From positions 12,635,504-12,699,503 of the forward strand of contig NC_088298.1 in assembly GCF_032854445.1 (NCBI RefSeq): a stretch of DNA of 64,000 nt, written 5' to 3'. This document shows positions 23,418 through 36,200 of this stretch, one piece after another. Positions within the stretch are counted from its first letter, which is position 1, and every line of letters starts with the position of its first letter. Source of the stretch: Liolophura sinensis (taxonomy: Eukaryota > Mollusca > Polyplacophora > Chitonida > Chitonidae). The translations under genes were made by a program, and so were the position numbers. The notes beneath the pieces were generated by a model, which was not told the origin of the DNA, ran no database searches, and saw only the letters and a list, made by a program, of their open reading frames with translations.

Positions 23418-26400
23418 TCTGCTTTTTGAGAACACACATGCAAGAAACTGGAACTGGAGACGTACCAAACAATGAAGCGTTTTATATATTACAGTCTGGG
23501 AAAAGTAGATTCTCGTTTAAACAAAATGGATGTCAAGGCTTGAAATGGAAAGGCATGTTATCAAAGACACATATGTGCAAAAGGTGGCTACAGCTCTGTT
23601 CCTTGAAGAACAACGCCTTTGATGAGCTGGGATTCTGGATCAGCTAATTTGATCTTGCGAACCATCTCTATGTTATAGACAGACATGATAGCGGTCGATT
23701 TGAAATGCCCTGCATGGTGCCTGACGCAACACAAAGTGTTACGATTCTAGCGTTAACGGCATAGAGGGAATCGGTGAACTGCAGGTTTTTGTGATAAATA
23801 AGGTGTTTGCTCACAATTGGAGATTTTAGAGTTCGAATTATTTTATCGGTCATGGTAAGAAAGTCATTTCGATAACATTTACTACAACATGGGCGTATGA
23901 AAAAGTCTCCCCAAAACTTATTTAGAGTATACACGAACGATGGAGAAAATTGTGGAGCTGAACTGAACTAGCAAAAGTTAAGTTCCAGAAGGAAAAGGGA
24001 TGTCATTTATGCCGATCTGACAGAGGTGATCGATAAGGTCAGCAAAAGCTCCCTGACACCTTTGTCAACTCATATGATACCATAGTGTCTTTACCTTTAG
24101 TGACACAAGAATCCCCCCCCCCCCTTCCTATTTAATATAAATATTTAATAGCACGCTCAATAACAGTCTGGATTTAGCGTCTGTTGATCCATTCACCATT
24201 GATGACGTATGTTCTAATCCACCTAACTCCCGCTAGTTTACCTACAGCTCTGTTTTCAGGCCGTATTTTGATGTAATATTTTCAGTTCTCGTACCACAGT
24301 AGATCTGCGGGGGTTGTTTAAATATTTAAAAAAAATATTTTCCTGTGAAACTAGTCTGCGGTACTTATATTGAGCCACAAGGAATTCCACTCACAAACAG
24401 CCACAGGAATGATTTTTTGTCGAAATGACAAAGGTTGAACAGAATGGAAGAAATCCGTGTTCCATATCACCGAGAGAAATCTTTTCGGAAAGGACAAAAT
24501 ACAAGTTTTTACAACAACAACAGTACAACAACCCTCAAATACCTTGCGTACACAGCTTAAAGAGAACACAAAATGTACAACCATATCTACAAAGAAAAAT
24601 GATATAGGACACAGTTATCACCGGAAAATATGTAAAAATGTCTACAAAGTTTTGAAAGCTGAGAAGACGAAGTTCAGCACTGGGGATATGGCACTGACGG
24701 ACAATTTACTCCGATTAGCAATGCTGTAGCAAGCCTTATGAACTTGACCAATCAGCAGCGCTGAAAGCGTCACGTAATAATTGGCTGTCACGTCAAAAAG
24801 CCTGTTAGCTTTTTATTGTCAGTGTGGTATAGTGGATAGACAGATATCGATGTAATGAATTGGATTTTACTGATGCATTTTGAACGACACTTTTATGAAA
24901 AGGGAACTGAGACAACTGTCCGTGTCACAATGTCTATATGCTTGGGCAGGAGGCAGCACTAACTTGTCAGGGTGAGCTGGCAAGAAAACTGCCTTGGGAG
25001 AGTCATTACTGGAAGAAAAATCATGTGACTTTGCGTTATTTTTCCTCGGCAAAGTCAGATTTATTACGAATATATCTTAACAAAGTCTGAATAAATGGGT
25101 CTGTTATCAATCAGAAGGTCTTGTTATGTTCGGTAAATTGCCTGATGTCGGTACAACCAGCAAGGCCAATTGCTTAAACCCATGCAGGACAGGGACGAGC
25201 AGGACCGCTAAAACAAGACCCTTGTGTCGACGAACATCGCTCTGACCGAGGGCGAAACTAAACGAAACATCGGCTCTTTGAACACGCTTTGGTTGTGTAT
25301 CAGGCGTTTTTGTTTGTATTTTCTCTCTGCCACCGATGGGACGGGAGAGATCCTAGGTTTTGTGACGTCACTCTAGATAGCTATAACATAGCAAAATAGC
25401 GTCACCAATTGAGTTGCTTTTGTTGATAAGCGGTGTGGAATTTTAAAAATATTTTTAGAACATTTTTGGAATACCACTTTATTAATTAATTCAGCTTTAG
25501 TGGCTGTCTATGTTCACTTTAAGGACGAAATCGTTTTTTCTACTTCATAAACTGACTTTATGCTGTGAATAGGGGTCACATTTGCTATTTTCCTTTGTTG
25601 AGGAAATATTACTTTACGAAAAGAAAAGGTTAAATAACTGGGAAAGTATTAGATTAAAGCCTACCCTCAAAAGATTTCTTGAACCTCAAACCATCTGGGC
25701 CTGACGATTTTGATTTGTCTGTATGATTTAAAATCATCATTATTTCATCTGAGGTGGCAAATATTTCTTCAGGACAAGGTTTACCTCTTTAAGAAATGAA
25801 TGTAAATATGCTCTTTATACAGTTCGGATCTACAAACCGGATGTTCAGTTACCGGCGCACCATTATAACAAGAAAAGGAGACATCCTGATAGCCTCACTT
25901 TTATTTTGTTTCAGTCAAATGTCACCTTTGTGCAGAGGCTGGAAAACCCACCCACATCTGAAAAAAATTACCAAATTTATTTAGATGAGAAAATTGAGAA
26001 ATTGAACATTTGTGAACTTCAGAAGTTCTTGAAGGAAAGATATGCCATTGTGTGCCTCCTGTGCATGCTGAGACAGGTGATCAGGAAACAAAAATTGTCT
26101 GAAATGTCTTTGACAAGCCAAGTGATACAGTAGGACTTTTTGACCTTTAGTGACGAAAGAGTTCCAATTCGAAACTCCCCTTTTGGGTGAGAACTTGTAG
26201 GAATCACCAATTCATTAGACAAATGAGTACACTTTATATATTACAAGTAGAAATCCATTGTTCCTGGCGTGACATGTTTCTTGTAGGCCTATTTATTCCC
26301 GACTTTCGTGTCCGTCTCATTTACGTATTACAGGAGTCATACAAAAGGTAAAAAAAGCCATGCTGTAATATATGACCTGTCAAATATGCTCAGCGACTGT

Positions 26401-27265
26401 TTGTGATTTCGGTAAATTATTGTCAACGAATCTTTGTCAACCGGAATTGTATTCGTGAACAATCCATCACGTGAAAAAATAGCGAGATGGACAATAAATA
26501 AGTGACATTTTTAATAATGACTAAGGTTATGTTAACAAGTGTGGAGCTCCATGTGATCTTTAACCGGTTGAAATTGAGAAATCAAAGGAAATAAAATTAG
26601 ATGTTTTATAAATGGACATTACGCAATTCTCACGCCACACTCAACATTACACTCTTAAAACTGAACCGTTTTATATAGCCGTAATAATGTAAACCAACAT
26701 TTTGACAGTGTTCACTTCTAATGAGGGATTTCTACACTTTCTGTGCAGTTGGAAATTTTTTAATTTTTCAACTTCCATTTCCATCGACCTAAAAAAACAA
26801 GTAAAGGTAAAATGTTTCCGATTTCTTCCATGGAGTTGGGATAACGTGTACATAATTCGTGTAAATCGCGTCTAAGTGTTAAGCTCCTGGTAAGTAATGC
26901 TGACTGGTTGAAGCTAGTGTTGGCCTATATTGCACCTGTGAAGCTTTCGTGAGCCATTTTCGTGAGACGAAGACATACAAGCGGGTGTGAATACCGGATA
27001 TAAAATACAATGGGACTGAAATATTTCCGCCAAGTTAGTCTATTGATTGCTCTTCACGCTGTCTCGCATTTCACCAATTAGAACAAGCACGCCCGAGTTA
27101 CCATCTATTTGCTATTTTTAGAACGCTGTTTCATACACAGCCGCGCGCTACATATACGACGGTTTGTCGCCAGCTAGGAGTTCCTTACGAAAACTGTGAA
27201 GAATAAATTTAGTATACCAGAGCTATTTTCATTTGCGGTAGTACGAAGTGAGTATTCTCGTTCTA
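23418..27265. other. Intergenic region between ligand genes A and B
   Basis: About 3.8 kb with no supported exon. It should contain the 3' UTR of gene A and the promoter and 5' UTR of gene B, but I cannot place either. A C-run occurs at 24113-24124. A weak LINE-like resemblance on the minus strand near 24351-24584 is recorded among the rejected items. Confidence 0.45.
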
Positions 27266-30200
27266 ATGGCGTCAACTCGTCTGGTGTATTGCTTGGTAAG
27301 TATACTATGGACTAGACAGTACATGTACTGTATTATTGGGGAAAAAACGAGCATACTTGAGTGTATATAGGAATTTAGCAGTATAAACAGGTATGAATCA
27401 TACAAACAGGCACAAACAGGTAAAATGGTTGTGTGCCTATGAAAAGCGCTAAATCAGTTTACCATAGGTATAATACTTAGCTGAATATTAGAAATGAATT
27501 CAGCGAAAAAAAATTTAAGCCGTAAGTTTCTTGTAAGCAGCCCAGTGACGAATGCGTGAACAGTCAATGTTGTCACTCTACGCCGTCACCAGTAGCGCTC
27601 ACATGGTGTGATTTGTCACTCTACGTCGTCAACATCACAGCCACCAGTGGAGTTCACATGGTGTGATTTGTCACTCTACGTCGTCAACATCACAGCCACC
27701 AGTGGAGTTCACATGGTGTGATTTGTCACTCTACATCGTCAATATCCTAGCCACCAGTGGAGTTCACATGGTGTGATTTGTAACTCTACGCCGTTAACAT
27801 CACAGCCACCAGTAGCGCTCACATTGTGTGATTTGTCGTAAAATAATGGATATGCTTTGCCAAAACTTGGCCATACACAGGTCATTTGTGGGTTATCCCA
27901 CTTTCACACCTTGTGGACCTTAGTGAGTATTGTATCCATTTAGTGTGCCTTTAATTTAGTGTTTATCTGTGCCGGGCATGTGGAAATGTGCTCGTCAAAG
28001 GTCAGTGGTTTATCACGGGCGGATAGGTTTACTTCACCTATGGGAATTGACAAATTCCTTTATAAGTGGGAAATAACGTGAGTATAGCGTTAAACAACAA
28101 TGAAATAAAAATAAATTAAATTTAGTGCAGCATTTGACTGAAATCGAATGACAGACTGTTTATAATTACTCTTGAATTCTTCGACACAGTACGCCAAAAT
28201 CGTACTTATGAGCCTCGTGGCACACAGCGCTATGGGGAATAATGTGACCTGAGCTGGAACGATACAAAAACTCTTGTCACGAGACCGCGGCGGCACGATA
28301 AATTGTATACTGCGAGCAGGGTTGGGCTGCGATCGCACCATTAATATCCAGGGCGATATGTAGGACAGATCTTTAGTTAGCAATTTACTTGATGACTAGT
28401 CGTAGACATCCAGACTGTAATCATATTCTTCACAAAAAGCAGAATGGAAATATCGGAAAAGGACGCCGATCGAACTAACCTAGAGTAGCCCGCTTGGAGA
28501 TAAGTGTTCAGGATAGATGAACATTGAATAAGTATTGCAAGGGTCGCATCTAGTTTACAACATACACTTTGGCGTGGCCTCGTGTGAGTCACTCTCCTTG
28601 ACGTCACCTATCAGAACTATTCACCAGTTCACTGGGCACAGGAAAACACGTCTTTCACCACGAGTACAAACACGTTCGAAGTCCGTTCTCCATCACTGTT
28701 TCTCTCATGACTTATTTCTTGAATTTATTACAGACTTTCTTGTGGATATTTTTTTAACACGTGTATATGAGTGCATTACAAAAGCTATAAGGCTCTAATA
28801 TAATATAGTCGATATCCCCCTGGTGTGAGTCATGGTCAGAGAGAGCCTTCATTATTACATATGACAAGATCGAACACATTAAATTGTTTCGTCACTTTTT
28901 TCTTCCACGTAGATAGAAAAAAAGTTATGTCATTATTCAAAAATTCTCACAAATGTCTTCCAAAAATACACAAATGAATCTATGAACAAGACCAGCGTTT
29001 GTACCGAGTTCCTTCCATGTTTACACCGCCCTCTCCGTCGCCTCTCAAGTTATATAAACATGTATACTTTTGAATTATTCCCCCCAAAATGACAATTTAA
29101 CAAAACATTGTTTGTTTTCTATACACATACTGTAATATCCAGTAGAAAGAGAATACGGAAAGTCGATCATCATATTCAGTCTCACGCAGCTTAACCTCGC
29201 GAATCCTTGGTCGAACTACATGTCTTACAAAAGATATAGAAAAATGGTAGGCCTATATTCTGACATCCAGACTTTCATATTAGGATATGGATACATTTAC
29301 GCTGAGTAGTTACCATCAACGTGTGGAGTAGTTACCATCAACGTATGGAGTAGTTACCATCAACGTGTGGAGTAGTTACCATCAACGTATGGAGTAGTTA
29401 CCATCAACGTGTGGAGTGGTTACCATCAACGTATGGAGTAGTTACCATCAACGTGTGGAGTAGTTACCATCAACGTGTGGAGTAGTTACCATCAACGTGT
29501 GGAGTAGTTACCATCAACGTGTGGAGTAGTTACCATCAACGTATCTCACCACTGAGCAAGAGACTTATGCTCCAGACAAACCCAATTTTTGTGTCCATTA
29601 CTGGGTTTCAACCCACATCTTGTGTGCTCAGTTCGATTGAAAGGCTAGCACCTTAATTACATGTCCCTTTAATGGAATGACCAGTTCTTTCAGAGAAATT
29701 CGTACTTATCACCTATTTGTTCTAGGAATGACCCATTTTCAATAAAGTTTGATTCAGATATACCATTCATCGACCCGACCTTACACTGAAGTGACCCTAT
29801 ACATCTACATACGCTATAGGATAGACCGCTCCTTCACGCAGGTGGCCGTGGCATACATGTAGGTCACCAACCGGCCCTTTCATGGAGGCGACACTGTACA
29901 TTGACGATAAACCTGCACTCACCCATAAAGTTAACTCACAGTTGAGGCTTGCTACATAACTGACTAGCCATAGTCTTAGCTGTCCAATAGTCGGTTCACT
30001 TTTGTATATGTATGTATGCTTGGAGATTTACGTCGTTCTTTACAGTTTTTCAGTCATATGGCGACCACTTTTCTTAAGTAAGTGTCATAGCTTTGTTGTG
30101 GCATCTTTTCACCTAGTTTCGGCCACGGCTGTAAGTTACGCGGCTTGTCAGGATGAGGTACAGTCGTTTCTAGCCAGTCCGCTGCCAGTGCCTGGTTTCA

Positions 30201-33200
30201 CCCGCCTGTGAACCCCTCCACTGTCTGTGCATGGTTTCTTCCGCCTATGAACCCAGCCCTTGCCTGTGCCTGGTTTCTTCCGCATATGGACCCAACCACT
30301 GTCTGTGCCTGGTTTCCTCAACAGATAAACCAGGTCACTGTCTGTTTCTTCCGCCTATGAACTCAAACACTGTCTGTGTCTGGTTTCCTCAACCCATAAA
30401 ACCCAACCACTGTCTGTGCCTGGTTTCACCCACCTATGAAACCAACCACTGTCTGTGCATGGCTTCCTCAACCCATAAGCCAGACCTCTGTCTGTGCCTG
30501 GATTCCTCTACCCAATTACACAAAATAGCAACAGAAGAGATAAACTAAATCACTTCATCTAAACTGGTTATAACACGAAAGAGATTGAAATCATGTTTGC
30601 CGGCAGAAATCATAACCAAACGCTTGTATGTTGACAATGTGTTCCCAGCTAGTAGGATTTGTATGTTTCGTTCTACTGCAGGTGGGCATTGTTACGATTC
30701 TGGTCCTGACCGTAGCCGCTTCTGTGGGGGTCCTTGTGTGGAGATATGCCACGTAAGTTTCAGATAGGTCACATATGTACTAGATTTATCATAAGAAGAG
30801 GAAAGGCTAGTTGTCTGCAGTGCTTAAAGATTTTGTATATGCAATGTTTTATAATCCTGATTGTGTTATGCCAAAAGCAAATTGAATAGATTACTTACAA
30901 TGGTCCAAACTACAAATGGCAAACAATGCATTGAAAGTAAAAAGAAATTAAGCAGTTAGAATGCTTTCTTCAGAATTAGTGCTACGGTACATTGCGTTGA
31001 ATCGTCGCAGAAAGACGATTTCAACATTCCTCCGATGTCGTCAAGGACTGCTCCCGTTTTACAAACTGTAAGAACCCTGCGTCAAGCAACATCCATAGGT
31101 GACGTGCACATCGTCCAGCGTTTCGGCCACATTTACGTTAGGCCCGAAAATCGGCCCGGCGTCCAAATCAAATAACGTTGGAAATAGATTAGGGACTAAA
31201 ACGTATAACTATTTGCATGCAACTGAACCGATTTCGTACCCAATAACGAATTAGGGTATGACAAAAATTAAATAAAGTAAGTAAGACAATAAAAATATAC
31301 ATATAAAGACGGTCCGCGGGCCCATTTGTCCAGTTTGGCAACGAATATCATGACTAGTTGTTAAATGTAGCCAATCAGCATCGATAATATTGACGTACAA
31401 AATAACTTGACTTGAAACATGACGACAGACAGCAAGTGAGTCGAAAAGGTGATTATTAAAGTGGAGAAGAACAGGCTGTATTATACAACCTTATAGACGA
31501 GTGGTTATGTAGTAAGTAAGTAGTAAGTATTCCACAGGTTTAAAAACCGCAACTTTTTAATGATATTTTACAACGGAGATATCGCCGCCATATTATCAAT
31601 TTTATCCAATCGGAGAAAAGTTATTTCTATAACCCTGGGGCGCGTATATTTCCGCTTACAACTAAACCTTGCTTTGCCTTTTAACCATGCATACGTGCGT
31701 ACGGTACGTATGGGACGACATGGGTCCCCTCAGAAGTATCGCCCAACAATAATGATGGCTTTTTTTACGCTCGGTCAAAAATTACCTTCATGCAGTCAGT
31801 TGATGTCGTTCTTCAATCACCGTAAAAACAGATCACAAGATTAAATACTGGCACCAGTCCTTCAACGCGGTAGACCCTCACTATGTGCTACTGGTTATGC
31901 GCTAAAAAAAAGCGTCAAATGTATTGAGCGAGGCTCGTGTGCCCCTTGTACTGTCTTATGTTCGTTCAGACCACTTGCCTTCTTGGCAATGTACCAGTAT
32001 ATAGCTTGCAAGCCTGTGAGTCACACGTCAGTAACTTGCCAAAAATCTGTGGTTTGACCTTGGCAGTCCGGTTTCCTCCATCCTCAAGCTGACCACCGTG
32101 CATGGTATCGGTGAAAAGTCCTTTTTTGACTACTGATTGGGTATTTTATATAAATGAAATATTTTTGAGTACGGCGTAAAGCAAGAATCAAATAAATAGA
32201 GAAATACTTGTTAGTGGTTGATATCCTCCTAATTTATGTATGTTTGAGTTTTGACCTCGCGTTTGTTCAAGAGCTCTTGTAACACACTCACATACGATTT
32301 TCCTTGTTTTGTTTCTAAAACAAAATGCTTTTCGGAACAGGTAATGTTTCCAAACAACAGGGGACTGAAGTTAAACCGTGGAACTAACGATAAGTTGAGC
32401 ATCTTTTTAGAATTTTTGGATTTTGGGCAGTGCTGTATTAATATTGTGATTGGTGTTAAAAAAACGTGTGTCCTGTTTTATTTCTGGTCCTCACCAGTGT
32501 GGCCGACGCCTTGGTGGACTTTGACAGTTGTAGGGAGGAAAGTCTACCTGAGTTGTTTCCTGGTTATTTCCGAAACGCCGAGCAGCAGTTTTTGTTCCTA
32601 GCACAGTTTAACAACGAAACGGGCCCTTTAGATACATATCCTCCAAAAAAGTGTGGATTCTATTGCCCTGGTCGGAATGCGTCCTCGCCTGTTGAGGTGA
32701 CGACACTCAGCACGAACAACAACAACACAACAGAACTGTTCGCGGGACAACGAGGACGACGAGATGTCAGCAATGTGGGAAGTTACCGCCAGGTGGCGCC
32801 GTTAACCGATTCTCGTGTCCGTCAGAAGCGAGACGTGCCTGCTGGCGCTACAGTTCTGTTTGGACCAGTGTACCATGCTTGCTGTCAGTCGTAAGTACTA
32901 ATCAAATAATTTGCAGAGGAAGCCAGAATCAGCTGAACTCATAGCGACCGCAAAAGTGAGAGGCTCTTAGGTTATTGTACTAACTTATCCAGAGACCAGA
33001 ATAGCCAAAGTTTCCCATTGACTAACTTATCCAGAGACCAGAATAGCCAAAGTTTCCCCTTGACTAACTTATCCAGAGACCAGAATAGCCAAAGTTTCCC
33101 CTTGACTAACTTATCCAGAGACCAGAATAGCCAAAGTTTCCCCTGGGCTAACTTATCCAGTGACTAGAATAGCCAAAGTTTCCCATTGACTAACTTATCC

Positions 33201-36200
33201 AGAGACCAGAATAGCCAAAGTTTCCCCTTGACTAACTTATCCAGAGACCAGAATAGCCAAAGTTTCCCTTTGACTAACCTATCCAGTGACCAAAAAAGCC
33301 AAAGTTTCCCCTGGACTAACTTATCCAGTGACGAAAAAAGCCAAAGTTTCCCCTGGACTAACTTATCCAGTGACCAAAAAAGCCAAAGTTGTTGTTGTTA
33401 TTTTGTAATTGTTTTTTTATTTGCACATATGAATACTATTTTAATAACTAAAAGCTAAGGCCATTTGCATACATTTTTGTGTTGATGGGAAATTACAAAT
33501 GAGTGCCCAGATGTTAAAGATACAAATTAGAGATAGTCAACATTTTCCCTATATATATACATATATCTTTATTAGTTACTTTCCTCCTTCAGTCTAGAGT
33601 TATCTCCCCTCTATCTACCCATATTTAATTTTTGGGTTTGACTCCAGATGGCGTATCGTAACAACTCCGGTATCTGCAGAAACTTTGGGCGGAGAAGTGG
33701 TGGAACTGGTCCAGAACGTGGCTGGATTTTCACAGTATTTTGTCTCTGAATATTTCGAGTAAGTCATAACATCTTTTTCTGCCACGAATTTCGAATGAAC
33801 AGCTAACAAGATATAAATTTCCCTATACATTTTTAAAGGTAAACACAGAAATAATACGTTTTCTGTTCAAAATGAATTTTTCTTGTACTGGTACAAAATT
33901 AAATACTCATGTAGTCACACTGACAAAAAAAAGGAAAATAATCTATTGGGCGTTTATTTTGTCTGCATAATTTCTTTAGGATTTAAGAAGGACATGATGG
34001 GAGGAAGTAATGTTTTGTAATATCATTACATGTTTTATAATTGGGAAAGGAATGATTTTAATTAACAGATTTTTGTTACGTTGGAAATATCACTTGTATC
34101 AGTTTAGTCTGAAGTCAAGATAGAGGTCATATTTCTTGTTATTTGCAAGATGCGTTTATGAACATGTAATAAGAAAAATAATCGCTATCACACATTCTGG
34201 CCTACAATTTATTTATTTATTTATTTGTTTATTTATTTGTTTGTTTACGCCGCACTCGAGAATACCTCACTTATTCGACGACGACCAACATTATGCTGGG
34301 AGGAAAACCCACGACCATCGGCAGGTTGCTGCGAGACCTTCCCACATACGATTGGAGGGCATGAGCTGTTCTGATCTATAAAGTATCATGGTTTTTGATC
34401 GCTCAAATTACAATACTTTTATGTGCAAAACCTCTCAAATCAGTGATAATATTTATTTGTTAATTTGATTAATATTTTACGCCGTACTCAAGAATACTTG
34501 ACTTTTACGATGGTGGCCAGCATATTTGTGGGAGGAAACCGGGCAGAGCCCGGGGGAAACCCACGATCATCCGCAGGTTGCTGGGAGACCTTGCCACTTA
34601 CTCAGTGATAATAAAAAACTACGTAATATGTTATTGTCATGAACCTTACCTAATAAAGAATACTATATTGGTGGTAATATAATAATATACTGGATGACAT
34701 CGATAGATGTTTAGGGTAATTGAACCCTTATTTTATAGTCAAGCCTCAGTCTATAAAGCGGGAGTTATTCTTTGTTTTCAAGGTGACGCGACAGTACGAG
34801 AAGTCACAGCATGTATATCGCCCTAAGCCCAAGAAACCCATTTAAAGCAAAAGAGTTTTCATCAGACGATGTACTTTCAATATTAGTGACCCTTTTTATC
34901 CCTTAGAGCGTATGTACCCGGCTCGCAACTCGCCCACTTCTCATTTCGTCTTCATATTTTTAGGTGGGGCCTCCGTGGCTCAGTTGGTTAGCGGGCTAGC
35001 GCAGCGTAATGACCCAGGAGCCTCTTAGCGATGCAGTTGCTGGGATTTCAAATCCAGCAGTACGTGGGAAGGACATGCTAGCAACTTGCGGATGGTCGTT
35101 GATTTCCCCCGGGCACTGCCCGGTTTCCTCCCACCATAATGCTGGCCGCTGTCGTATAAGTGAAATACTCTTGAGTACGGCGTAAAACACCAATCAAATA
35201 AATAAATAAATATTTTTAGGTATGCGAACAGCGGTCAGAACCTTACTCCCCAGGGAAGCGAGTAGCAAAAATAGTAGGCCTGTAACGAATGAAACCCGGC
35301 ACTGATTGGTGTTCTCAGGCCCTCTACAAATTGTATCATCATTGCAAAACATTATTGCTCTATACTTGTAACACATTATATGGGAAATCACCTAATGACT
35401 CCTAGTCGTCGTATGACTGAGAAATAGCTAAGTACGACGTGTAACCCTAATCACTGATTCATTCGTTCTGCCCAGTACAATACTAGTGTATGCTTATGTG
35501 ATTGGGGTTAATGTCGTACTTAGCATATGGCGACGAGGAGTCATTAGGTGTGTAAACATATACCGTGTCTTCCTGTGACCATGCCGCCAAAGTGCTGCCG
35601 CAACCGAAGTATCATGGCGAAGACACCTGACAAGACACCCCACCCAGTCACATTATACAGACACCTGGTCAACCACTCATATTTCCTTGTTCTACCTGTC
35701 AATGCTGAGCGCCAAGCGGGGCAGTAAAAGTACCATTTTTTAAAGGTTTTATTAAAAGGTTTTTTTTTAAAGACGCGTGATTGATCCCAGATCTCATGAA
35801 TTTCTAGTCGGACGCTTTAACAACTAGGCCACCGAAGTGGTTAACATTACTCCTGGTTTTCGTACCAACACGAGCAATCACGAATAACTCTAGCTGGTAT
35901 TAGTATTTAAAGGTGGAGAAAACATAAAAATGACATAAAGTTCAGATGAAAGAGTGCGAAAAGTTATTCCTAAATGTGGTCTTCAATATTTTTTTCGATT
36001 TTTCCTTAAGGAGAAAAAGACACTTAAAAATATTTTTTAATTGGTGGGTATTTGGGACCACCTTTTGGTATTTATAGTTTTTGTTTAATAATGTCATAAA
36101 TGAGGATGTAACACAGGTTTAATAAATATGTTTGCGCTGGAATTTGTTTTTTCCAGGTTTTCCAAGTTTTGACTCCCTTTCATCTGATTTTGGCATCATT

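Noticed and set aside
24351-24584. Minus-strand frame with ..IPVAVCEWNSLW.., resembling the C-terminal end of LINE reverse transcriptases
   Set aside because: Only one short block fits and no reverse transcriptase or endonuclease motif is nearby, so I do not annotate it.
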